Origin: Onchocerca lupi
Lineage: Eukaryota > Nematoda > Chromadorea > Rhabditida > Onchocercidae
NCBI GenBank assembly: GCA_028564675.1
Contig: JAOVVO010000183.1
Location: 1-64,000 of the forward strand
DNA length: 64,000 bases
Direction: 5' to 3'
Shown here in pieces: positions 38,818 to 50,800 of this stretch. The position numbers and the translations under genes are program-made. Numbering within the stretch: the stretch's first letter is position 1; every line of letters begins with the position of its first letter. Below the pieces are notes generated by a model. It saw nothing but the letters and a program-made list of their open reading frames with translations, did not search any database and was not told the origin of the DNA.

Positions 38818-41800
38818 ATGACGAGCAAAACGGAATCACAGAACGATCAGTCTTGGAAGGAAAATCTTAATTTGCCAGCTAAAGATTTGCGTTTCAAGAC
38901 AACGGTTAGCATGTTTTGACTGTTGAAATCATTGTTCCCGTAGTCTTTCGAAATGGATTCAATATAATTCTTAAATGATTTTTAGGATGTGACGGACACA
39001 AAAGGTATTGAATTTGAGGATTTTTGCTTAAAGCGACCATTGTTGATGGGAATTTTCGAGAAAGGTTGGGAAAAGCCAAGTCCAATACAAGAAGCATCCA
39101 TTTCAATTGCATTATCAGGTAAAATACTATTCTAAAAAAATCCTTATGATGTAGAGGTTTTTTTTAGATTATCTAGAGACGTCATTATGTAATCAGACTT
39201 ATCTTTCGACAAATTAACGAGGAAAAGAATAACGAAAGGAAATTTTGACACGGTTTTTTGGTAAAATACTGCAGAGAATTTAATTTTTAAGGCTTGATGA
39301 ACTGGAACTTTGCACAGTATTTTGAATTGATTGAAAAGAAAAATTTTTTTCAGGTCAAGATATTTTGGCACGTGCAAAGAACGGTACAGGTAAAACAGGC
39401 GCCTATTGTATTCCCTGTATTGATAAAGTTGATGTCGAGAAGAAATATCCGCAATCATTGATCATTGTACCGACGAGGGAATTAGCATTCCAAACCTCTA
39501 ATATTTGTGTCGATTTGAGCAAACACCTAAATTTGAAGGTTAAATTTTAAAACAGTCATCGGTTCCAAATAATTCTTTAAGCAATTAGCCGAAAGGTGGC
39601 ATTTTTTAAGGAGTAGAAAAATTAATGACTGAACTGTGAAAATAATGCCAAAAAAAGGAGATGTTCCAGAAATTCTATATGGAACATTGATGGAAGCGAA
39701 ATATGAAACTGAAAGAGCTCAACATATTAGTTTATGAAAACAAAAGGAACTCACAATAATGTTAAAACCATCTATTAAGTTGCGTGTGAGTGGGAAATAT
39801 GTGTCGTATGTAAACTTGTTCAAAGCTTCATAATTTTTTTGCAAGATCCAGAGTCGTTCAAGAAATGATAAAAATAGATTAATTTTTGTAACAAAATCAC
39901 TGTATCGTTATTGATGATTGAGTTAATCGATTCACTTAGTTTTTACTATGAATCTTTTTTGGTGGTGAGTAGACACTGCTTCTAATTTGTCGTTTTATCA
40001 TTCCATTGCAACCTTTCCAACTGAAAACAATACTGAATGCTCAGACATTCTGAATATTAGCTGAATAAGAGTTTTATTTTTTCTCGACCGAACTATGTCT
40101 CTATTAGAGATTTGACATAATCACTGTTTATATTTATGTTATTTCTCATATAATGCATGGATGTTTATCTCAGGTAATGGTCACTACGGGAGGTACGGAA
40201 CTTCGTAACGATATTATGCGTCTGAATGGTACTGTTCATATCATTGTGGCAACTCCTGGCCGTATTCTTGACCTTATGGATAAGGTATAGCTTTGTAACT
40301 TTTTTGGTTAAAGGAAAAAGAATTTCGACTAACCTTCACAATTTGAAAAATTCTGAGACACAGCTAAACAGTCGTCAAATCATTTCACTATAGTCAGTTC
40401 GAGGAATTATGCTTCCTACTTCCAGAAACCGTATTTCGGTGAGATCATCGCCATCATGCTTGCGAGAACGAGCTTATTAATTTTAATAATAGAGAATTTT
40501 CATATTCTTTTTATCAGCAAAATCTCCGAGCAATTGGACGTTTAGTTGAAGCTGAAATGTAATAGTTAACAATATAAGCATCGTCCAGTAAGTTGATATC
40601 ATCGGTTTCTCAGGTGGTTTTGGTATTTTATAATGTATGTCAATTAACTTTCATTACAGAATGTTGCTGATATGTCGCATTGCACAACGCTGGTATTGGA
40701 TGAAGCTGACAAACTACTTTCTCAGGATTTCCAAGGCATTTTAGATCGTGTCATCAAATTTCTGCCACCTGATCGTCAGATTATGCTTTATTCGGCAACA
40801 TTCCCATTGACAGTGGCTACATTCATGCAAAAACATATGAGGAATCCATATGAAATTAATTTGATGGAAGAATTGACACTGGTCGGTGTTACACAGTATT
40901 ATGCCTATGTACAAGAGAAACAAAAAGTTCATTGCTTGAACACATTGTTCCGCAAGGTTCGTTGCATTTTTATCTGTTTTTAGTCTTATCTGGAACTTTA
41001 TTGGGAATGAAAGAATAGTATCAATATTCACGAATTTTACTTGATCTAAATCAACATACTTGTCTCATATTTCCTGAATTCAGTGAGCCAAAATGTTGAT
41101 TTTCAGTTGTATGGTCATGCTGCCATGATCGCTTCTTATCTTTTGTTTTTTAAAATACTTTAATTTTAGTTATCATTTGAGCTTTTTCAGCTTCAAATCA
41201 ATCAGTCCATAATTTTTTGCAATTCAACACAACGTGTAGAACTTCTGGCAAAGAAAATCACAGAAATAGGTTATTCCTGCTATTACATCCATTCACGCAT
41301 GGCACAGGGTCATCGAAATCGGGTTTTTCACGATTTTCGCAAAGGAGCTTGTCGTAATTTGGTTTGCTCTGATTTGCTTACTAGAGGTATCGATATTCAA
41401 GCCGTGAACGTAGTCATCAATTTTGATTTTCCACGCAATGCTGAAACATACTTGCATCGCATTGGACGGTATTTATTATGCTATTTTTTTAATTTTAGAA
41501 ATATCTATTTTATGTAAGAATTTTGATATCATGTCGTAGTAATTGGCTTTGCTCAAATATAATATCTCTCTTTAAAATTAATTTTTTTTTTTTACAATTT
41601 CTGAGCATCATTTCTGCCTATTTATCTTTTAGTAAATAGTTTGAAATAACAGAATTAACTTTTTATTGCAAGACAGATTTTTTATATTTTCTTAATGTAT
41701 ATTTCGACCACACATATTATTGCTATATATACAATAAGGATAATAAATGAGGATAATAATGTTTTCAGTTCGGGTCGCTTCGGTCATCTTGGTATTGCGA

Positions 41801-42163
41801 TCAATCTTATCACTTATGAAGATCGCTTCACTCTTCGACGTATCGAAGCTGAACTGAGGACTCGCATTGCTCCAATCCCAAAGGTTCATTGTCTATTATT
41901 TCTTTTAAATATTTTTTTTTTCAATTTTCTTATTCTCATTCACACAACATATAGTTTTTTTCTTTTTTTTTCATGAAGCGTCCATTTCAAAATTTTTATT
42001 TTAATTTAGTTAATATATAGAAATTTCTTTTTCTTAATGAGTGCAAATTAAGCAGTGTTGCCGTTTTCAGTCGGTAGATCCAAAATTGTATGTTGCCGAA
42101 TATCAGATCGTTGACGAGAATGGTAGCGAAATGGTTGGATCTTCTAAGGGAATAGCTGCATAG
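38818..42163 (+). CDS. cgh-1: DEAD-box RNA helicase DDX6/Dhh1 family (CGH-1)
   Basis: DDX6 proteins repress translation, promote decapping and organise P-bodies; in nematodes CGH-1 protects stored germline mRNA. Eight exons: 38818-38904, 38986-39118, 39354-39538, 40174-40284, 40660-40956, 41191-41468, 41769-41883 and 42071-42163. They sum to 1299 bases, 432 residues, the usual length. Motifs in order are the F..KGWEKPSPIQEASI Q-motif region, Walker A ARAKNGTGKT (residues about 79-88), PTRELA, TGGTEL, ATPGRILDL, DEAD (186-189), SAT (217-219), HSRMAQGHRNRVFHDFR, TRGIDIQAVNVVINFDFP and HRIGRSGRFGH. The family-specific LYVAEYQ is near the end. All catalytic residues are intact, so it should be active. 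AATAAA overlaps the region just after the stop (about 42170). Confidence 0.96.
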
Positions 42164-45100
42164 GCGGTAAATAAAAATATTATAGAAAAATCATAACTTT
42201 ATTTTAATGGTATTTTAAGATAAAGTGAGAGAATAGTAAGCTTTACTGAATAATTAAACAACTAATGTTTGTGGAAAATACAGAAAAGAAAAACAGGCCA
42301 ATTGTTTCTTGCAGCGGAGAGACACATCAACCGACTAAAAAAATAGTCTCGCTTCGATCATACAGTTGACCGCTCAGTAATGACTGAACATTATAGAAAT
42401 TAAAGAGAAGAGTTGAGGAAGAAAATAATAAACAATTTTTGAAGTTAACCTATATTAAGTAAAATTTATCTTTTCCAGGTTTTGTGGAGGTGCTACGTTT
42501 TTCTCTTTTTATTTTGATCTCTTTACTTCTGATTTATTGCGTTGTTTTGATTCATCTTATCATTGCTATATGTAAGTTTTCCTATATTTATTGATGCAGT
42601 TAGCTAGGTTTTATTAACTTAAAAATAAAAGTAGAAAATACGCGTGAAAATTTAAAAGCTATTAGTAATGAGGCGCAACAAAAAAGTTATTGCATCAAAT
42701 TTTTTTTTTTTTTTGCGATTTTTCCATTTTTTGTCTGGTTGGTATTGGAAAAAAAACAGTATTGATTAATTTTTAGTGAATTTTTCAGATTAAATCTTAC
42801 TATACTTTTAGATATTGTTTTTTGTTGCAGATGTCTAGCAGTATGCTCTATTCCTAAGAATAATTCCTTAGTTTTATGAAATGAGTGATAAATTTTAGTA
42901 TAATTTGGCTCTTAATATTTCTAGGTACACACGAATATTTATTTTTCAGGTCCATATGTCAATCATTGCACAGAGCTCGTCTTGGGCGTCAAAACCGGTT
43001 GTATGTGCATATAGTTTTGTTTTTGACTTTTTTTTTTTTGCATTTTAGCCTGTCTAATATTTTGCGTTTTGATTCAGTAATTCTCCTCGTTTAATTTCTG
43101 TTAATTATTATGTTCATCATCATGTTTTAATTATACACATTAGTTTATTATATTCGATGGCTTCGGGTGCTATTCTTTGACATCAGATTTCTTTTTCTTT
43201 AAAAATGTGAAGCGAAAAATTTCTGTGCCCTTAATCTTTCTCTAGAAAAGCTTTTCAACTGTTGAGGGCGATTATAAAATGTAAAAAAAAATTGAGAAAT
43301 TGTAATTTTAAGAAGTATACCTTTAATTATGTTTTTGAAAGGTGTAGAGCCTTTATGTCATGTAGCCTTTTTGATCGCCTCAATGCAGCACATTTTAACA
43401 AATATGAACAGTATGGAAGCTGGAATCAATCTTCCGAGCTAAATGTTTCCCTGTTCAGGTGAGTGGTTTTATTTTTCTTTTTTCATTTTATTTTTAAAGA
43501 TCTTGGAAATAAAAATTTAAAGACCTTGAAATCTTTTCAGTTAAGATGGATTCAATTTGTTATGCTTAAGATTTTCTACCAAAGTTTGTTGATTTGGAAG
43601 TTTTTTAGTGTTCAATTCTATACAAGAAATCTTTAGTGTGATGATTTAGAATCTTTTCTCATATGTATGCTTTAACAGTGCTATTTATTTTTACTTTCGA
43701 CACGTTTTAGTTATTTATTTATATTTTGCTCTTTTCAGGTTGTTTGGTTATATTTTATGCTGTAAATGCCGTGAGCCGTTTACCATCCCCGGCTCTTGTC
43801 AAATAGTTCTTTTAATTATACGGCATTGTGTGTTTTATGTATCTTTATTTTTTTCCATTTTTATTTCATTGTTTTTTTATTGTTCAGTGTTAAATTAGGT
43901 ATGTAATCGCATTATTAAAATAGAGAACCGTTTATTCCTGAGAGCAGTGAAGATAAGTGAAAGAAATTTTCATGATTTTGTCAGTGTTTAATTTTATCTC
44001 ATATAAATGATTGGTTTGTCCAGTCCAGGGCAGAAGAGAGGTTTTCTATTGGAGTGTCATATTAGTTAGAGTGGTTCTGTAATATCTGGCAAATATACTC
44101 TAGCAATTGTTTGTTTTTATGAATTAAATTAAAAAAGAAAATGTTAAAATCTGAATTTTTTTTTTAAACGATTTTTTAATAATCATTTGCTTTTGAATTT
44201 TGTTTTTTGTTCCACTAATTGAGCCGCAAGTCCGATATCTGTGTATTATGGTTTTATGAAAATGCGGCTTACAAAATTTTTGTCGATGTTCTACCCGGCA
44301 TCTCACGTGCAAGTCGTGGCTTTCTCATTAGGTATGATTTCAGATTCAGAAGTTTCTATTGTTTACCCTATTCCTTCCATTCCATTACCAGTCTTCTCTC
44401 TGTTCGTTCCTCCTTTGTCCCTAGTTCTCCAATCTTTTCATTATATCTCTTCCTCTCTTTTCATCCCTTCACAATCATCATCTAAATTAAATTAATATTT
44501 AGATTATTTGAATTTCTCTTTTTCTTACTAACACTGTTCTCTTGGATTTGATTATGAACCTCGCTTTGTACAAGTAATAGTTTGTCACTGATGAAAAATT
44601 AAGGTTCAAAAAAAAAAAAGTAGCGCTCGCGTTCATTCACGATCTTTTTGATAAGTGTTTGATGATAACAAATAAATTATGCGCTACAAACTTCTTCAGC
44701 AGTCAATCCATCGATTTAATAGTATTGACACGACAAATTAAATCGCGCCAGAAACTGCGACCATAATTAGCAGAATTTGGGAATTGATATTTTATATCAT
44801 TTTGAGCTCACATTCTCTAGACTTTCGCGTATGCGTAAAATCGCCTGTTTTTGTTTAATAGAATTCAAGATCAGCATTTTTCATCTTCCTAACATTGGTA
44901 GCACAATTAAAAAAAAGAATCTCAGTGCCTGCTCGGAAGGGAAAATATTATGAAATTCTTTGGAGGTTATGAGAGATTTCTTCTTGAAGAAATATATAAA
45001 AGTGATTCGAAATGGTGGAAAGATACGAAGAATGAAGGAAGCTTAATTGACTATTAGTGCAGAAAAGCTTAAAATTGTCTGCATTAGTGAAAACATCAGT

Positions 45101-45621
45101 TCAAATCAAACAACAAAAAATAGAAATTGGTAGAAGACTTGTTAATTTTTATTGCTTCAAAATGGGTCCATGCTTATTAATTTATCAACGGCATTTCTAT
45201 TTGCTTAGATTTCTGTAAAAAATTTTTTTCTTAGATTTCCCCTATCGACAATCAGTATAATCTATGAATATACCAGCTACTAATATTTAGTAGCCATTCC
45301 CTTCTCCAAATTTCATGTTTGCAACTCTGTACCATTAATGCATTTATTTTTACAGACAAGAAAAAAAGTTGAAAAATGCAGAATCAATAAGAGAAGTTAT
45401 TTCAGATAATATCGCCTACAACTGCATAATAACAAGAAATTTGTTTAATCCAAAGACAAATTTATACTTCTACCATTGAAATTATTTCATAGTTTTAATG
45501 TTGGAAGCTCCACGTTTAAGTTTTTTGTTAATCGGAGAGCGTTCCACTCAATTCGGGGAAGAATTCTGCACTCACATTGAGCAATTAGAGAGCGAAACAA
45601 CAACAAAAATGGAGAGGAATT
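42164..45621. other. Intergenic region between convergent cgh-1 and FAM136A, with possible unassigned exons
   Basis: Several stretches here are bounded by good splice signals but match no protein I recognise: acceptor at 42478 to donor at 42570; acceptor at 42950 to donor at 42997; acceptor at 43341 to a CAG|GTGAGT donor at 43458; acceptor at 43739; and an open stretch to a donor near 44331. Joining the first three in one phase gives a hydrophobic segment followed by ELVLGVKTGVEPLCHVAF and a stop near 43443. These may be cgh-1 3' UTR exons, a small unknown gene or chance. A possible exon at 45498-45683 overlaps the last FAM136A exon on the other strand and is probably spurious. Confidence 0.3.
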
Positions 45622-47422
45622 TTACTTCAGAAATCTTTGATAGGAATCAATTAATCGTTTCCGGATCTTCGGCAGCAGCTTGATGTGGTCGTCGACACAG
45701 GAACATGCACAACTGGAATGAGTGTTTGAATGTTTCGCAAAATTTTTATTCTGGGAAAGTAAATAAAAGGAATTGACGGCAGCGCACTCCTTCCCCAAAA
45801 TTAAACTGGAACTTGGAAAAACGAAAAATCCAGAATTTATGCAAGATGAAAAGATATGAAATAAACAATAGACGTTCGGATTTTATGTCCAAAAAGATGG
45901 AAATGCTGAAATCAATTACTTTGAAAGTTGTTTATCAAATTCCTTGTTTTCTATTTCAGTGTACTTTGTCGGATCAGGACCAAATTTTTGCGTTGCTTTA
46001 TCGAAACATGTCATTGCACAACGATTCAATTGTGCCTTAAAATTGATTTAAATCCTTTCGAAGCCAATGATTCTCGAAAAACGAAACTAAAATCGCCAGA
46101 TCAGTTCCTCACTTTTTGCAAGAGGTAATCACTATTAATTGCAGAACAGTTCTTGATAAACAATATTTCGCAGCAAGTATGTGGCCGTCGGAAAGGCTAT
46201 TTCGCTACTGAATAAACTCTAAGTTAATTCGTTATCGAATGTTAGCGTTAATTTGTTAGCGAAGAAGTTAAAATGCTAGTTATAGTTATCTTTTCCAAGA
46301 TTTTTATTGTAAAAAATTTTCCTCTTTCAATTTTCTTTAAGTCTTATAATATCTTGAAACATTTAACATTCACATATCAAGTCCATAAAATCTCGGTTTG
46401 CCTAAGTAACTGTAATTCTAGCCAATATGACAACTTGATATTATTACCTGTAAATCATCAAGTTCTTTTTGTAAAATACTAGTTGCATTTTTGACAGGTT
46501 GATTGCAGTGTTCAACACAAGTCTCCACAATATCTCGATTCACACTTTTATCGTAGCAATCTGACGAGCAAATGAACATTTTCTTATGTATTCCTCTCAA
46601 ATAACTGAAAAGAAAAAACAGGTTTTTTCCAACTTCAATTCTTAATTTTAAAAATATTATAGGAAAAATAACTATTATTGACAATTAGCATGAAATTAAT
46701 TAAAAGCAGTTGCACTCATCATATAAAAACTGAAAGAGCTTCAATTCCAATTCAATTGAAGTCGATGAATTACAAAATTCCATGTTTCTGACATCCAACA
46801 ACTATGAAGACTTCGCCATCTTGAAACAGAAATTGAAGTGAGAATTCTAACTGTTCTAATAAAAAAGTTTTTTTTCTTTTTTAAACAAAAAGTTTTCTTT
46901 TTTTTTGAAAATCTCATTTTTAATAAGTATTCAAATATGTAAACGTTTCAGTTAAACATGCAAACGAGCAAGAATTCTCATCAAATCTATTAAGTTTTAT
47001 AATATAGATATTTTGTGCCAAAACTTTTCTCATGAATGCCACGTGCAAATGTCTTATCCGGAAATTTTCAAAAAACGTCATATGCAGATGTTTCATCGGA
47101 TATATGGATGTTTTCATCACAGTTACAATATGCAAGTGTTTCTCAAACATATAGACGACAAAAATTCTCATTAGATGTGTGAATTGTAAGTAATCCTTAT
47201 CAGATATATAAAGGATTTTTTAATTTTTCATTATACATAGGTATTAATCAATTTCATTAGTGAAAGAAGAGATATTATATTTATCAAATGAATAAAATGC
47301 ATATATGTTAAACGATTTTTTTGCATATATTATATGAAATGCAAGTATATATATTACCTTTGATCGATATCATCAATCAATGCATCTACTGCTTCCTTCA
47401 TACGTTTCTCAGGTAAATTCAT
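45622..47422 (-). CDS. FAM136A: FAM136A-like mitochondrial intermembrane-space protein (DUF842)
   Basis: FAM136A is a small protein of the mitochondrial intermembrane space with paired CX3C motifs, which in this compartment form disulfides. Four exons on the minus strand: 47422-47358, 46604-46448, 46035-45920 and 45712-45622. They sum to 429 bases, 142 residues against 138 in human. Four CX3C pairs are visible at C34/C38, C51/C55, C80/C84 and C114/C118. The last exon, ending CVDDHIKLLPKIRKRLIDSY, matches the human CVDDHMHLIPTMTKKMKEA region. The protein starts MNLPEKRMKEAVDALIDDID, without an N-terminal presequence. It is divergent from kanadaptin with 429 bases between the two ATGs, so a shared bidirectional promoter is likely. 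Intron 1 holds a minisatellite. Confidence 0.92.
46925..47215. repeat. Diverged minisatellite in FAM136A intron 1
   Basis: About seven to eight degenerate copies of a 33-40 base unit resembling ATATGCAAATGTTTCTCATC followed by AGATATATGGATG. In the minus-strand frame it yields repeated HLH-containing peptides, which is an artefact of the repeat. Confidence 0.65.
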
Positions 47423-47649
47423 GACGTTGAAATTCACACGTATAATTTGATATATGACGTTAAAAGTGAGTTAGCTGAAAAATTTTCACTATAATAGCAT
47501 TATGCACTATAATTTCAATGTAATAATATTATACAATTGTATATCTTTGGTAATAATATGCAATGTATGACACGCACTACGTCACCAAAATTAAATCCAT
47601 GAACTTCACCACTTTGTCAAAACTTCCTGAACTTCACGATTAATCAAAA

Positions 47650-47680
<31 letters not shown>

Positions 47681-47851
47681 GGAAAAAATGGATGGGCCGT
47701 ATATTGTTTCCGTTAAAATTAACTTCCTGACTTTCGTCACCTTATCGGAATTATAGTTGAGCATTGATTTATTGGTTTTGTTCTTATAGTATCTTCCTAG
47801 AATGAAGAAGGAATTATAAAAGGAAATCAAAATTTCAGAAATATATTGCAA
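47423..47851. promoter_or_regulatory. Candidate bidirectional promoter between FAM136A and kanadaptin
   Basis: The two start codons are 429 bases apart on opposite strands with no other gene between, so both promoters must be in or near this spacer. A 24-base A run with nearby AAGAAAG sequence lies at 47647-47685. An acceptor-like AAAATTTCAG ends at 47838, 13 bases before the kanadaptin ATG. No TATA box or named factor site is claimed. Confidence 0.5.
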
Positions 47852-50800
47852 ATGGAAACGAATAATTTTAAGGCTCCTCCATTGCCGAAAGGAAAGGACG
47901 AGAAAGTAATAAATTTGATATTATTTCTCGTAAAGACATAGATATCGAATAATATGAGCAAATAATTTTAGGACATACGAACTCTGTCTACCGTATGATC
48001 AACTTTACACATATGTTACATGAGCTACGTAAATTGTGTAACTAATGTTACTCATATCTTTGCACAAACTTGAACTTGACTGAAATAGCATTTTTAAAAA
48101 ATTCCATTATCTGTATGGTTAGTTTCATTAAAATTCCTTACTGATATCTGAAATATTTTGTATGTTACAACACGTATGTAGATGAACTATTGCAGCTAAT
48201 TTTTCTTAGCTTTATGTTTGGTTTTATGCTCATATAGCAGTGGGAAATATTTTGCCTTTTTTTTTTCAGGATACAGTGATGGACGTTGTTGTGTCGGAAA
48301 TATCCATAACTCAGCCTAGTTTAGAATATATCCCACCGTCATTTGCCGTTGAGCCATCGAGCGATATCAATTACGGCTTTGAAGTTATCAAAAATGGTAC
48401 CGTAATTGATCGAATTGATTTCGGGAGACGGAAAGCTGGAACGTTTGTGGTCATCGGGCGATTACCATCATGTGATATACAACTAGAACATCCGACTATT
48501 TCAAGGTATTTTTTAGATTTTCATTTGGAAATCTTTCGGTAGACATATTGCAAAGCCATTTGATTAGCTAACATTTATGCGTTCATTAAATGGTATGCAC
48601 AGTTGAAAAGCTTTGATTTTCTTTTGATGATTAGGAAAATTATTATCTGCCTTTTCTGAATATAATATATGTTTACAGTGGAATATTCAGTCCCGAGTTT
48701 GTCGAAATTCTAATTTCGAAAGTTGTTTGAAGTTTGTAGGCATCATTGTATACTTCAATATGGTGATGATTTAATGAATCGAACTGGTAAAGGATGGCAT
48801 ATTTATGATTTGGATAGCACGCATGGTACTAAACTGAACAAAAAAAGGATTTTACCGAAACAATTCATTCGAATACGTGTCGGATATGTTTTGCAGTTTG
48901 GAGGTCTCCATTTCCTTTTGATTTCATATTTTATGTTTCTAATCTTTGGGATCATCTGATCTATTGTAATTTAAATCAGTAAAACTTGTCTTTTAGCATC
49001 CTCCTCGGAAAAGTAAAGTACAAACTCTATCTTAAAGTTAATCGATTTAATTTTCTGATGTTTAGACAACTCACTTCATTTGTCGGCCTATTATATTTGA
49101 TTTGGAAATTGATTTCAATTTTTTTTTTTTAAGGTAGTAGCAGAATTATGACTTTATTCGGTCCAAACTCAGACACTGAAGAGGAATGGGAATATTCGCC
49201 GACGGAAATGAGGCAATTAATCGATCAGAAGAAACTTTATGAGAAAATACAAAAAGAGAAAGAGAAGGCATCAGGAAGCGAAAAAGAGAGTGATGGTATC
49301 ATGTGGGGAATGGGTTAGTTATTTTCTTTTCTCAAAAATCGAAGGTTTTCAAGTTTTTTTTGGTTGGCTCGATCTTGCTCACATTGGGTGAATAAATTTT
49401 TCTTTAATTCATGGTTTACTATGGTAAGTCTATAGCTTTGGTTTTAAATGTCGAGAAATTCCCAATGTTAGCGGAAGATAAATCAGTCCTAATTTTTTTG
49501 AATTGTAAATTGATAGATAACTGGAATAGGACTGAATCTTTAAAAAAGCATTCAAATAGAAATATTTTGAAAATTAATATTATTGTAAATGTAGTTGCTT
49601 ATATTTCAATTATGTTATTTTAGATTACGACGAAGAACTGGCATATGCTCAGACGAATGAAGGAGATGATATCCAAGATCGGGAAGAAAAATTTCGTGAT
49701 GATCCACTGAAAGTGTTGTCGCGGTTTTTTGAAAAAGAAGGTTTCGAAATGGAATTTACATATGAAGAAACAGGAGCAGGGCAAAACCACAAATGGATAT
49801 GTTCCATTGAGTCAGTTTATATATTTTTATTTCAAATGTTGGATAGATTAAATGTGTGATGAAGCCATTTTCTACATTTTGAAAAGATTTAAATGTTTAT
49901 TATTTAGATTACCTGTCGATACGGCAGCTGGTCAGTCTTTGTCTGCATCAGCGGTATGCAGTGGAAGCAAAAAGGAAGCTCAGATGTTATGCGCCTTCAA
50001 TGCTTGCAAAACATTAGGTATTTCGATTTGAATCGAGAGAAAAAATCTTTATTTTACGCTATTTTTTTTTTATAGTCTGAATTTTAGAATTTTTTAAAGA
50101 GCTTTTTAAATATTATTCTCTTTATGCTTTTTTTTTTTTTTTTAAAGATATGCATAATCTTCTGTTCCAATCGAACGAAACTAGAAGGAGGGCTAAAAAT
50201 CTAGCAGATAATGATTATTATGATTCTGATGAAGATACATATTTCGACCGAACAGGTCAAATTGAAAAAAATCGTGAAAAGCGACGACAACGTGCTTTGG
50301 TTAGTTATCTTTACTGTTTTCTTCTTTCAATATATGTCATTTCAAGAAAAAAAAAAAAGGGAAAATTTATGTCCGTGACATTTTTAAATATTTTCTATAT
50401 TACTCTTTGAAACAAAATTGTCTTGTATTTCACAAATATCAGGAAGCAAAAGGTAAAGTGGCAACAGAAATAGAAACTTTCGAAACTTTGACGAAGAAAA
50501 TTGCTTCAACAAATAAAGAATTAACTGAGGTGAAGGCTCATCTGGCAGCGATTTCCGAGGAAAGTAAGGAAAGAGATGATAAAAAAGATGATGATGATGA
50601 TGATGATGACCTCGATAAATTCTGCAAACAACTGGGATATTTCTGCAGGGAAAAAGATAGTGTAGCTGTAAGTTTGATTTTATTTTTATTTTTAGTCAAT
50701 TTTTCAAGCCGTCTCAGATTTTAAAGTTGTTTTAATATATTCACATCACAAAATGCGTTTTTTGAAGGAGCAGATATAATTTCATCATAATCAATGTAAA

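Noticed and set aside
45498..45683. 61-codon plus-strand frame near FAM136A
   Set aside because: Its end overlaps the well-supported last exon of FAM136A on the other strand and it has no similarity.
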